From assembly GCA_934167305.1 (NCBI GenBank), contig CAKPKQ010000009.1:1-48914 (forward strand): 48,914 nt of DNA, in the 5' to 3' direction. This DNA comes from an uncultured Clostridia bacterium. Its GTDB lineage: Bacteria; Bacillota; Clostridia; TANB77; CAG-508. Positions 7,143 through 15,678 of the stretch are shown here, piece by piece; the stretch's first letter is position 1, and every line of letters begins with the position of its first letter. The notes below the pieces were generated by a model. It saw only the letters and a list, made by a program, of their open reading frames with translations, searched no databases and had not been told where the DNA came from. Made by a program: the position numbers and the translations under genes.

Positions 7143-7626
7143 CAATTTTTTTATCACTCTTTAATGCTCTATATATTGAAATTATTATCAAAACAGCTAA
7201 TATTCCTGTCAGAACTCCTAAACTATCTATTCCAACATCCACTATGCTTGGACCTCTGCCTGGCACAAAACTTTGGTGAAACTCGTCTGATGCTGCATAT
7301 AGAACTCCAACTAGCATACTTATAATCCACTTTTTGTATAGTCTAATATCAAATGTACTCATAAATGCCATTATCCATACACCAACTAAGGCATATATAG
7401 AAAAGTGTGCTAATTTTCTAATTATTGGATTACCATGTTCTACCATCTTTATTTTGATTTCTTCACTTAATTCTTTGGTATATGGAAAAACATCTATTAT
7501 TTTTCTTAATACCCCATTACTTATTCCATCAGACTCTTCTGCTATTTGAGAAGAAAATTTGAAAATAATTGCAAATGTAGTTAATAATAGTAGCATAAAT
7601 ATAGTTCTTATAATTATTATTTTCAT
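7129..7626 (-). CDS. VanZ-like membrane protein
   Basis: A 165-residue protein with four predicted membrane helices (about residues 5-25, 70-90, 97-115 and 130-155). It carries the VanZ-like family signatures FKFSSQ near residue 23, RKLAHFSIYALVG near 71, and SDEFHQSFVPGRGPSIVDVGID near 113. The family includes the teicoplanin-resistance accessory protein VanZ and many proteins of unknown role in wall polysaccharide clusters. Its position as last gene of the operon, 5 bases after the LCP gene, suggests an envelope role; no reaction is known. This is not evidence for glycopeptide resistance. Confidence 0.9.
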   Translation of the reverse strand: MKIIIIRTIFMLLLLTTFAIIFKFSSQIAEESDGISNGVLRKIIDVFPYTKELSEEIKIKMVEHGNPIIRKLAHFSIYALVGVWIMAFMSTFDIRLYKKWIISMLVGVLYAASDEFHQSFVPGRGPSIVDVGIDSLGVLTGILAVLIIISIYRALKSDKKIEEKC

Positions 7627-7631
7627 ATTGA

Positions 7632-9122
7632 TTATTCACCTAAAACTTTATCTATTTTATCTTTAGCATCATTTACAGATGTAGATGATGGTACCATTAC
7701 ATATAAAGGTGTACTACCCATTGAGTATGTTGATGAACTTGCTCCTGTACCAGTAAGTGAATTTGTTTTTACAGACCAAGATGACATATTATTTATTTGA
7801 TCTTTTACTAATGCACTAATATCATCTTGTGCAATATTAGTTTGGAAACTTCCTTTTAGTGCCTCAAGAATGTCTGTATATTTGGTTAATAATGTAGTAC
7901 TATTTAATACTTTTTTTATAACGGCTTCAATAACAGCTTGTTGATTTTTTACTCTTTGATTATCTCCTGAATTAAATGCATATCTTTCTCTACTAAATGC
8001 CAAAGCTGCAGCTCCCTTTACATTATAGTTATATCCTTTTTTAAATGTATAGTACGTATAATCACTCGTAGTAGTGAAATCATAATCAGAATATATATCT
8101 ATTCCTCCCAACTTGTCGACCAGCTTGATTACAGTTGTGAAGTTTACCCTAACATAATAATCTATTTTAGTATCTAATAAGTCTTCAACTGTTTTTATAG
8201 TTTCATTTACACCATATATTCCAGAATGTGTTAACTTATCTTTTGCTCCATAACTATGAAGTGTAACATAATAGTCTCTTGGAATTGATGTTAGTAATAC
8301 TTCATGTGTTTCGGTATTTACTGTTGCAAGGATATTAGCATCACTTCTTGATACATTACTTATACTTCCTGTTGTATCTATTCCACTAATGTATACATTA
8401 AATTTTCCACTCTTAATACTATTTTTAGAAGTCGTTTCTACTATTTTTGTACTAGTTTGTAAATCATGTTTTTCTGTATATATAATTTTAGTATTTGCTC
8501 TAAATTCTTTTATTTCATCAGAAATCATATTATATTGAGTTAAACTAATTAAGGCTATATCTATATTTTTTTGTAATAAATCGTTTCCTATACCTGTTAA
8601 ATTGTCTTTTGTATTGAATGTAACTTTAACTTTATTTGATATTTTAGTTTTTACATCATTAGGCACTTGAAACATATATATCTTTTTGTCAGATATATCA
8701 TCTATTTTAGCATATGAACTATCTTTTTGAACCACAATATAGTAGTCTTCAGTTTCTGTTGCTTCTTGTAATACTTCCCCTAAAAAGCTACTGGTTGCTA
8801 ATGCATATTTGGTTACATAAATATACACTCCAGAGATAAATAAAATTATTATAAGGCTTATAACGGTTAACTTATATGTTTTATGTTTTTTTAATAATCC
8901 AATTGCCATTGCAAGTGTAAAGACTATTTCAGCTATTGTAAATATAGCAATTACCCAACCAGGTAATAAGTTCATTTTTAATATTGAAATGTAAAATATT
9001 ATTGTAATAACAACATAAACAAATACTATCAATTTAAAAAACGAGTTAAGCCCTTTACTACTTCTCTTTCTTTTTTTGCTTGTAGTTGTACTTTCTGCCT
9101 TCATTCTTTTTCCTTGTGACAT
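7632..9122 (-). CDS. LytR-CpsA-Psr (LCP) family wall polymer ligase
   Basis: A 496-residue protein of the LCP family, which transfers undecaprenyl-linked glycopolymers to peptidoglycan. A lysine/arginine-rich N-terminus (residues 1-25) precedes three membrane helices (about 27-50, 55-75, 85-107). An external region of about 110 residues follows (about 115-230), then the LCP domain from VYISGIDTTGSISNVSRSDA (about 242) through LTSIPRDYYVTL, DKLGGIDIYSDYDF and ALAFSRERYAFNSGDNQRVKNQQ. The Arg and Asp residues that bind the pyrophosphate are all present. The extra region resembles the solute-binding-like insert seen in long LCP proteins. Its place in the cluster makes it the likely enzyme attaching this polysaccharide to the wall. 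Confidence 0.92.
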   Translation of the reverse strand: MSQGKRMKAESTTTSKKRKRSSKGLNSFFKLIVFVYVVITIIFYISILKMNLLPGWVIAIFTIAEIVFTLAMAIGLLKKHKTYKLTVISLIIILFISGVYIYVTKYALATSSFLGEVLQEATETEDYYIVVQKDSSYAKIDDISDKKIYMFQVPNDVKTKISNKVKVTFNTKDNLTGIGNDLLQKNIDIALISLTQYNMISDEIKEFRANTKIIYTEKHDLQTSTKIVETTSKNSIKSGKFNVYISGIDTTGSISNVSRSDANILATVNTETHEVLLTSIPRDYYVTLHSYGAKDKLTHSGIYGVNETIKTVEDLLDTKIDYYVRVNFTTVIKLVDKLGGIDIYSDYDFTTTSDYTYYTFKKGYNYNVKGAAALAFSRERYAFNSGDNQRVKNQQAVIEAVIKKVLNSTTLLTKYTDILEALKGSFQTNIAQDDISALVKDQINNMSSWSVKTNSLTGTGASSSTYSMGSTPLYVMVPSSTSVNDAKDKIDKVLGE

Positions 9123-9140
9123 TTTGTCCTCCTTTAAAGG

Positions 9141-10436
9141 TTATCTTCCTATAGAATAATATTCAACTTCTTCCTTTTTCATATCATCTAAATCATATAT
9201 ATTTCTTCCATCATATACTAATGGAGTTTTCATTAATTCTTTATATTTTTTTGGCTTTATAGATTTTATTTCATTCCACTCTGTAAATATAAAACATACG
9301 TTAGCATCTTTTAATGCATCTTCTGCATTGCTTACATATACAATTTGATCTGGATATTTCTTTTTAAAGTTATCTATTCCAACTGGATCATATGCATATA
9401 TTTTTGCACCTTGTTTTAATAATAGTTCTACATTGTCTAGTGATGGTGCCTCTCTTAAATCATCTGTACCAGGTTTAAAAGTTAATCCCAAAACAGCAAC
9501 TTTAAGCCCATTAAATGTAATAAGTCTGTCACTTGCTTTTTTAAATAATTTTGTTTTTTGAGCTGTATTAACATCAACTGCTGCTTCAACGGTTTTAAGT
9601 GTATATCCATATTGCTTTGCTAAGTATTTTAAAGCTTTAGTGTCTTTTGGGAAACAACTTCCACCATAACCAATACCTGCCCTTAAAAAGTTAGCTCCTA
9701 TTCTATCATCATATTTCATACCTTCTGCAACATCTTCTATGTTTGCACCTACTAATTCACAAAGATTAGCAATATCATTCATGTATGAAATCTTTAATGC
9801 TAAGAAATCGTTTGAAGCATATTTTATCATTTCTGCACTTCTTCTATTAACAGAAACTATAGGTAAACCAAATGGTTTATATATTTCTAATAATTTAGCT
9901 TCGGCTTCTTTACTTTCTGTTCCTATTATAATTCTTTTGGCTTGTAGAGTATCTCTTACAGCTGTTCCTTGTGCTAAAAATTCTGGATTACTTGCAACTT
10001 CAATTTTAATATTTTTATTTGGTAAAGAATCTTTTATAAATTGTTCTACTTTATCATTTGTTCCAATTGGAACTGTAGATTTTACAACAACTAGGCAATC
10101 ATGTTCAACAGATTCTGCAATTTGTCTAGAAACTGTAGCAACATAACTAAGGTTTGCAGAACCATCTGGTTGTTCAGGTGTTCCAACTCCTATAAATATT
10201 GCATCAACATCTTTATATGCACTTTTATAATCTGTAGTATAATCAATTCTTCCTTCTTTATAATTTTTTTTCATTAGTTCTTCTAGGTCTTGTTCATATA
10301 TTGGTGATTTTCCACTTTTCATCATTTCTACTTTGTTTTCATCAACATCAACACAAACTACATTATGTCCCTTTTCTGCAAAACATACACCTGCTACTAG
10401 TCCTACATATCCTGTTCCTGCTACTGCTATTTTCAT
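9141..10436 (-). CDS. ugd: UDP-glucose 6-dehydrogenase
   Basis: A 431-residue cytoplasmic enzyme oxidising UDP-glucose to UDP-glucuronate with two NAD+. The Rossmann motif AGTGYVGLVAG is at residues 6-16, and GVGTPEQPDGSANL, ASNPEFLAQGTA and NDFLALKISYMNDIANLCE follow. The catalytic Cys sits in GYGGSCFPKDTKAL near residue 260, and the C-terminal domain has VLGLTFKPGTDDLREAPS. Length is normal for the UDP-glucose/GDP-mannose dehydrogenase family. The adjacent epimerase would convert its product to UDP-galacturonate, so UDP-glucose rather than GDP-mannose is the likely substrate. A consensus AGGAGG-like site precedes the ATG. Confidence 0.95.
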   Translation of the reverse strand: MKIAVAGTGYVGLVAGVCFAEKGHNVVCVDVDENKVEMMKSGKSPIYEQDLEELMKKNYKEGRIDYTTDYKSAYKDVDAIFIGVGTPEQPDGSANLSYVATVSRQIAESVEHDCLVVVKSTVPIGTNDKVEQFIKDSLPNKNIKIEVASNPEFLAQGTAVRDTLQAKRIIIGTESKEAEAKLLEIYKPFGLPIVSVNRRSAEMIKYASNDFLALKISYMNDIANLCELVGANIEDVAEGMKYDDRIGANFLRAGIGYGGSCFPKDTKALKYLAKQYGYTLKTVEAAVDVNTAQKTKLFKKASDRLITFNGLKVAVLGLTFKPGTDDLREAPSLDNVELLLKQGAKIYAYDPVGIDNFKKKYPDQIVYVSNAEDALKDANVCFIFTEWNEIKSIKPKKYKELMKTPLVYDGRNIYDLDDMKKEEVEYYSIGR

Positions 10437-10458
10437 AATTTACCTCCTAAAAATTATT

Positions 10459-11433
10459 TTATAAATATAAATCTTTATTTATTTTATACCATTTCACAAA
10501 ATTTTCAATGCCTTCTTTAAAAGAAGTTTTTGGTTCATAGCCTATTATTTTTTTTGCTTTTGATACATCTGCAAAAGTTCTTTCAACATCTCCTGGTTGC
10601 ATAGGCAATTGATTAATTTTGGGCTCTTTTCCTAATGCTTCTCCAATTGTTTGTATCATTTCTTTTAATGTTACTGGTGAAGAATTTCCCAAATTTAAAA
10701 TTTCATAAACATTTGAATTGTTTTCAACATAGCTTATTGATTTAATTACTCCGTCTACAATGTCATCAATATATGTATAATCTCTTGATGTTGAACCGTC
10801 TCCAAACATGGGTATTTCTTTATCTTCTAACATTAATCTTGTAAATTTATTTATTGCTAAGTCTGGTCTTTGCTTTGGACCATATACTGTAAAAAATCTA
10901 AGCATTATAACATTAAAATTAAATAATTTATGATATACATGTGTCATAACTTCATTTGCTTTTTTAGTTGCTGCGTATGGGCTAATTGCAAAATCCACTA
11001 TCATATCTTCTTTAAATGGCACTGTTTTACAGTTACCATATACACTACTAGATGATGCCATTACTAAATTAGTAATGTTATGTATTTTCATTTCTTCTAA
11101 TATGTTTTGAGTTCCAACACAGTTTACCTCTTGATATAACACTGGATTTTCAATTGATGGTCTAACACCTGCCATTGCAGCTAAATGTATAACCACATCA
11201 ATTTTATTTTCATTAAAAACTTCTTTTACAGCTTGTCCGTCTCTAATATCTGTTCTATATAATTTAAAGTTGTCATTTTTACTTAGCTCTTTTACATTAT
11301 TTTCTTTTATGCTTGGATTGTAAAAATCGCAAAAGTTATCTATTCCTATAACTTTGTTTCCTTCTTTTAATAACCTTTCTGCTAGACTAGATCCAATAAA
11401 TCCAGCTGCACCAGTAATTAAATATGTTTTCAT
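10459..11433 (-). CDS. NAD-dependent epimerase, probable UDP-glucuronate 4-epimerase
   Basis: A 324-residue extended short-chain dehydrogenase. It has the NAD motif TGAAGFIGSSLAERLL, the DNFCDFYNPSIKENN segment typical of UDP-glucuronate 4-epimerases, the active-site Ser region MASSSSVYGNCKTVPF, the catalytic YxxxK in SPYAATKKANE, and MLRFFTVYGPKQRPDLAI. The start is placed at ATG 11433, directly after the stop of the upstream acyltransferase (TAATATG), with AGGAGAGGTG upstream; an earlier ATG at 11463 lacks a ribosome binding site. With Ugd next to it, the product would be UDP-galacturonate for the polysaccharide. Confidence 0.88.
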   Translation of the reverse strand: MKTYLITGAAGFIGSSLAERLLKEGNKVIGIDNFCDFYNPSIKENNVKELSKNDNFKLYRTDIRDGQAVKEVFNENKIDVVIHLAAMAGVRPSIENPVLYQEVNCVGTQNILEEMKIHNITNLVMASSSSVYGNCKTVPFKEDMIVDFAISPYAATKKANEVMTHVYHKLFNFNVIMLRFFTVYGPKQRPDLAINKFTRLMLEDKEIPMFGDGSTSRDYTYIDDIVDGVIKSISYVENNSNVYEILNLGNSSPVTLKEMIQTIGEALGKEPKINQLPMQPGDVERTFADVSKAKKIIGYEPKTSFKEGIENFVKWYKINKDLYL

Positions 11434-11434
11434 A

Positions 11435-12553
11435 TTATTTTTTTTGCACCTCTCCTTCTTCATATGGTATCGTATTTCTTTTATTTTTCAAGATTCTATC
11501 TAATAAATATTCAATTTTCAGTAAATTAAATATTTTAATTCTTATTATATCTATAATACTGCAAATACAATATATAGCTAAAATAGTTAATACCGTTTGA
11601 ATAATTAATTGCATAAAGCCATTTCCTGTATAATTAATAAATATTTTTGAAATTATATTATTTCTTACTATTTCGTTATCATGTATCAAATATACACCTA
11701 ATGTAGCATTTGACATTAGTATTACAAATTTCTTTAACTTATTTATTTTAATATTTGAAAAAAGTAAAAGTAAAAATATTGCAGCAGCTAATATTGTGGG
11801 TGAAGTATAACGATCTAATATATTATTATAATTATTTAACCCTATACTATCAAAAAGGAATTTAAATCCAAAAGTAACAGCACACATTATTATATATCCC
11901 AACATCATTTTATATTTTCTAAACTTTTCGACTTCAACATGTTTCCCAAAATATGCACCAATTATATACAATATACAAAGCCATAGCATACTATATCCAC
12001 CATTTAGTTTAAATGCATCATAAGCAGATATTGGGAAAAATTTTAATATTGTAAAAATAACTGAAAAGATTAACGTCATAGCTATGATTATTTTTTTCGA
12101 TTTTTTCTTTTCAATAGTATTTATAGCTTGATTAAATAATGGAGCTAATAACATCATACCGAAATATGCTGTTATATACCAATATCTTTCTGTCATTATT
12201 GGGAAGAATGAATTATAAATCTGCGTATGTGATACACTAGATTTATTTACAAAAAAAGTAATAGCCGTAATTCCTACGGAGTAAAACAAAACTTCTATCC
12301 ATATTTTAATAATTCTTTTTACCTTTATTTCTGTTTTAATTCCTACAAAGCCACTTATAATTGCATAGCAGTTTACAGCACAAGCCATAAATACTTCCAA
12401 CGCACTAAAAAATTGATATCTACTCGAACCAACTTCAAGACTTTTTAAAATACTTCCATGATTTATAGCATGTGATGTTACAATCATTAACATAGCTAAA
12501 ATTTTTAATAAATCTACTCCAATTATTCTAGTGCTATTTTTTTGTTTCTCCAC
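11435..12553 (-). CDS. Acyltransferase family 3 membrane protein
   Basis: A 372-residue polytopic membrane protein of the OafA/WecH/OatA acyltransferase-3 family, with about ten hydrophobic helices. The conserved opening IIGVDLLKILAMLMIVTSHAINHG includes the key His near residue 28, and TERYWYITAYFGMMLLAPLFN is the typical middle segment. Such proteins move acetyl or succinyl groups onto sugars across the membrane. The start is a GTG, 9 bases after GAGGAGG. No extracytoplasmic SGNH domain is attached, so it resembles WecH-type enzymes. It probably decorates the polysaccharide or its lipid-linked repeat. Confidence 0.88.
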   Translation of the reverse strand: MEKQKNSTRIIGVDLLKILAMLMIVTSHAINHGSILKSLEVGSSRYQFFSALEVFMACAVNCYAIISGFVGIKTEIKVKRIIKIWIEVLFYSVGITAITFFVNKSSVSHTQIYNSFFPIMTERYWYITAYFGMMLLAPLFNQAINTIEKKKSKKIIIAMTLIFSVIFTILKFFPISAYDAFKLNGGYSMLWLCILYIIGAYFGKHVEVEKFRKYKMMLGYIIMCAVTFGFKFLFDSIGLNNYNNILDRYTSPTILAAAIFLLLLFSNIKINKLKKFVILMSNATLGVYLIHDNEIVRNNIISKIFINYTGNGFMQLIIQTVLTILAIYCICSIIDIIRIKIFNLLKIEYLLDRILKNKRNTIPYEEGEVQKK

Positions 12554-12567
12554 TTAAATTTTCCTCC

Positions 12568-13731
12568 TCAACTTAAGTAATAGTCTAAATGTTCTTTTTT
12601 TATTTTTGTTAATGTTATATACCATTTCTTAGTTATAACATTATTTATTTTTAATAATCGTACTTTATCAAATCGAAAAGGAACATACAAGTAAATATAC
12701 TTTCCATCATCTATAATACTAGATTTGTACAATACAATATTGTTATAAAAATAATCTTTAGTTTTGCAATATATATTTTCTTTTCTAACATTATCAAAAT
12801 TTATTCCATCATTAGAAGTTGCAATATATAATCCATATTTTCTATCTATGAACAGTATATAATATTTATCTTCTATCCTTTTAACTTCTCCATGCCACAA
12901 ATTTCCTTCATACTTATTAATATTAATTTTCAATGGACTTGTCCATTTATTTAAGTCATAACTCTCCTTTAGATATACTCTATTTCTATTAAAGTAAAAA
13001 TATTTGTATTTGTTGTTTTCATAAACTATACTCATACTCATATAGCATTCTTTCTCACCTTTGTCCATAAATATCTTCTCAGGATCAGTCCATTTTTTTC
13101 CATCTTTTGATGTTATTCTATATACAATATGGTCATTTGCTTTATCATCATATTCTACTGTATATCTATACCAAATTTCTAATTTATCAGTATATATTAA
13201 GTTTGGATCATTATAATATGTTTTTGGATTAACCCTATCTATTATTGGTAATAGTGGATCTTTTGTACCATCAATCTTCTCAAAATTTATTCCATCATTT
13301 GAAACAACTATACATGGATTTTCTAAATACAATTTACAATCATGATACGGCGTATGCACCATCCAGTATTTATATCCACAAAATCCATCCTTAAAATATA
13401 AAACTGACGGATGTGTCAACTCTCCTGTTCCATCAAATGTCTCAATTTTCAGGTGTTTTGCGTATAATTCGTCACTATCGGTATAATTATTATATTTTTT
13501 ATATTGTATTTTCTTTTTAATTCTGTCTATATTTATAAAATTTAGATTAAAAAATATCTTATAAAATAAGACTAACATTAAAATTGCAATTATCCCCATT
13601 TGAATTAATATTTTCCACTTTCCATAATATAAAAGAAATGCAATTATTACTAAAATTATAGCAAAAAATATAGTCAAAAATACCCTATTGCATATAATTT
13701 TTTTTATTTTTTTTCTTAAATATTCATTCAT
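12568..13731 (-). CDS. Membrane-anchored beta-propeller protein, GH43/GH32-like
   Basis: A 387-residue protein of uncertain function. Two close membrane helices (about residues 15-36 and 39-60) are followed by a soluble domain with repeated beta-propeller blades: HPSVLYFKDGFCGYKYWMVHTPY, CIVVSNDGINFEKI, YYNDPNLIYTDKLEIWYRYT, YRITSKDGKKWTDPEKIF and LYIATSNDGINFDNV. Repeated S(K/N)DGxxF/W motifs and early acidic/His residues recall the five-bladed fold shared by GH43/GH32/GH68 enzymes and related sugar-binding proteins. It could trim or modify the polysaccharide at the membrane, or only bind it. Catalytic residues cannot be assigned by eye. Confidence 0.6.
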   Translation of the reverse strand: MNEYLRKKIKKIICNRVFLTIFFAIILVIIAFLLYYGKWKILIQMGIIAILMLVLFYKIFFNLNFINIDRIKKKIQYKKYNNYTDSDELYAKHLKIETFDGTGELTHPSVLYFKDGFCGYKYWMVHTPYHDCKLYLENPCIVVSNDGINFEKIDGTKDPLLPIIDRVNPKTYYNDPNLIYTDKLEIWYRYTVEYDDKANDHIVYRITSKDGKKWTDPEKIFMDKGEKECYMSMSIVYENNKYKYFYFNRNRVYLKESYDLNKWTSPLKININKYEGNLWHGEVKRIEDKYYILFIDRKYGLYIATSNDGINFDNVRKENIYCKTKDYFYNNIVLYKSSIIDDGKYIYLYVPFRFDKVRLLKINNVITKKWYITLTKIKKEHLDYYLS

Positions 13732-13740
13732 AAAATCTCC

Positions 13741-14499
13741 TTATTTTTTGATTTTTAATCCTAAAGCCCCAATCTTTCCAATAAGTGTATGTCCGCAAGT
13801 TATATTGTAATATGATATTGGTTCACCACCAAAATTTATTTTAAATTTATCTATCCCATTTGGGTTTTCATATGAAAATATTCCACCTAAATCATACTGT
13901 TCAATCCCTATAGACTTAAAATATTTCATATCTTCCCAGTGTAAGAATTTATTTGCCCTACCTATTATATTTTTCTTATCATTGCTTGCTCTAAATGTTG
14001 AACAAGAATATAAAAATCTAACTTTTTTGTTATCATATGTATATACATGATATACTAAATTTTCTACTTCATCACTCGCCACACTAAAATATATCATGTC
14101 ATTTTTTATATATCTTTCAAAACTTTCAATATTTAATCTTGTATCCAAGCCCTTTTCTTTATACATTTCATCATAGCAGACATGAAATTCATCAACTAAT
14201 TCTTTTTTTTCGTCAAGTTGTTTAGATGTGTACATATTAATTTTTATGTTTTCTTTGATAGATCTGTTAATTTCATATTTAACAGTCTTATTAATATCAT
14301 TAAATATTTCTTCCTCACTTTTTTTTAAATCAATAATCAATGTTTGTTGTTTATTACAAATACAACCTGCTATTTGAGAAGGAAAACCCCATATATGTAA
14401 CACATCAGCATTAATATTTTTCCATTCATCTTCATTATCTGCAAACCACACATCTGCCGACTTTAACCTAAAATTATTTTTATATACAAAATACTTCAT
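13741..14499 (-). CDS. FemAB-like / GNAT-fold acyltransferase
   Basis: A 252-residue soluble protein. The strongest signs are the central LKKSEEEIFNDINKTVKYEIN segment (a basic region preceding a long helix, as in FemX/MprF-type GNAT folds) and the C-terminal YDLGGIFSYENPNGIDKFKINFGGEP, the typical FemAB ending YDfgGi...gi..FK..fGg. The family moves aminoacyl groups from tRNA or acyl groups from CoA to wall precursors or glycans. In the middle of a polysaccharide cluster it probably adds an amino acid or acyl group to an amino sugar of the repeat, for example the 4-amino group made by the PglE-like enzyme. That role is an inference. Confidence 0.65.
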   Translation of the reverse strand: MKYFVYKNNFRLKSADVWFADNEDEWKNINADVLHIWGFPSQIAGCICNKQQTLIIDLKKSEEEIFNDINKTVKYEINRSIKENIKINMYTSKQLDEKKELVDEFHVCYDEMYKEKGLDTRLNIESFERYIKNDMIYFSVASDEVENLVYHVYTYDNKKVRFLYSCSTFRASNDKKNIIGRANKFLHWEDMKYFKSIGIEQYDLGGIFSYENPNGIDKFKINFGGEPISYYNITCGHTLIGKIGALGLKIKK

Positions 14500-14511
14500 A
14501 CTTCTTTCTCC

Positions 14512-15678
14512 TCATTTAATTAAAGCTTCCCATTTTTCCAATATTTTTCGTATATTGAATTCCTGTGCTTTGTTTTTGCATTTTTTTCCAATTTCTTCTC
14601 TCAACGTAGGGTTTCTAGCTAGTAATTCCATAGCATTTGCGAGTTCTTCGATATTATAATTTTTTACAATAATGCCTTGTCCTTCTGTTAATATCTCTGG
14701 TATGCATGGTAAATCAAATGCAATAATTGGTTGCCCACATTCCATTGCCTCTAGCACAGTCATTGGCATGCCTTCCATTCTTGAAGACAAAACAAAAAAA
14801 TCCGAGTTCCTATATTCTTCAATAATATTTTCTTTTTTCCCTGTAAGTAATACATTTCTTTGTAAATTATACTCGTTTATTAATTGCTGTAACTTCTGGC
14901 GTTGTTCGCCTTCTCCAACAATTCGTAATTTCCAACCTTTATTTCTTTCATTAAATATTTTGAAAGCTTCTATAAGTAAATCAAAACCTTTCACATTATG
15001 GTATCTCCCAACAGCCAAAATAGTTTTAGTTTCATTATAATCTTTTATACTAGTTTCAAAACTTGTAGGGTTATATATTACATTTACGTCTACTCCAAAC
15101 TTTTTCTTAATATAATTAGCATCTGCTTTTGTTAACACTATATATTTATCTAAGTACAATAAGGCTCTTTTGAATATAGCTTCTTGATGCCATAATAAAA
15201 CATCTTTCCATTCAAAATGTCTAACACTACTGCTATGTTGCCATCCTATAAATTTTGTCCCATTTTTTTTCAGCAGTGTCAAAATCATACTATATACAGC
15301 GCCAACTCCTATCACACAATCATACTTCTCAGTATCAATCTTTTTTTGTAATCTTTTTATTGCAAAAATATTTCTGCCATAGTATATAAAGCTTAGAAAT
15401 TTCTCTTTATCTTTTAATAAATTTGTATTATTATTTATCTTTTCAAATACTTTAACCCAACAAAACAAAGCTTTTAAAATCAAATCTGTTCCCTTTATAT
15501 ATTCAAGTTTTACATTATTATTTAGTCCATATTCATTATAATTATTTTTTTTATCTTTATTATTATAGAGGATAGTAACTTGGTTTCCTTTTTTAGCAAA
15601 TTCATTTGCTAGTCTAACCGTACATCTCTGTGCTCCTCCCATGTAATGTATATTATCTATTAAAAAGCATATTTTCAT
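14512..15678 (-). CDS. Glycosyltransferase family 4 (GT-B fold)
   Basis: A 388-residue retaining glycosyltransferase. The N-terminal acceptor domain opens with ICFLIDNIHYMGGAQRCTVRLANEFAKKG, with the glycine-rich acceptor loop. The C-terminal donor domain has TILAVGRYHNVKGFDLLIEAF, LRIVGEGEQRQKLQQLI and the E-x7-E signature in SSRMEGMPMTVLEAMECGQPIIAFD. No membrane helix is obvious, so it acts at the cytoplasmic face on the lipid-linked repeat. It overlaps the end of the flippase gene by 4 bases. Donor sugar unknown. Confidence 0.9.
   Translation of the reverse strand: MKICFLIDNIHYMGGAQRCTVRLANEFAKKGNQVTILYNNKDKKNNYNEYGLNNNVKLEYIKGTDLILKALFCWVKVFEKINNNTNLLKDKEKFLSFIYYGRNIFAIKRLQKKIDTEKYDCVIGVGAVYSMILTLLKKNGTKFIGWQHSSSVRHFEWKDVLLWHQEAIFKRALLYLDKYIVLTKADANYIKKKFGVDVNVIYNPTSFETSIKDYNETKTILAVGRYHNVKGFDLLIEAFKIFNERNKGWKLRIVGEGEQRQKLQQLINEYNLQRNVLLTGKKENIIEEYRNSDFFVLSSRMEGMPMTVLEAMECGQPIIAFDLPCIPEILTEGQGIIVKNYNIEELANAMELLARNPTLREEIGKKCKNKAQEFNIRKILEKWEALIK

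Noticed and set aside
7129..7626. VanZ-like gene as a glycopeptide resistance determinant
   Set aside because: No vanA/H/X/S/R genes are nearby; VanZ-like proteins are common in wall polysaccharide clusters.
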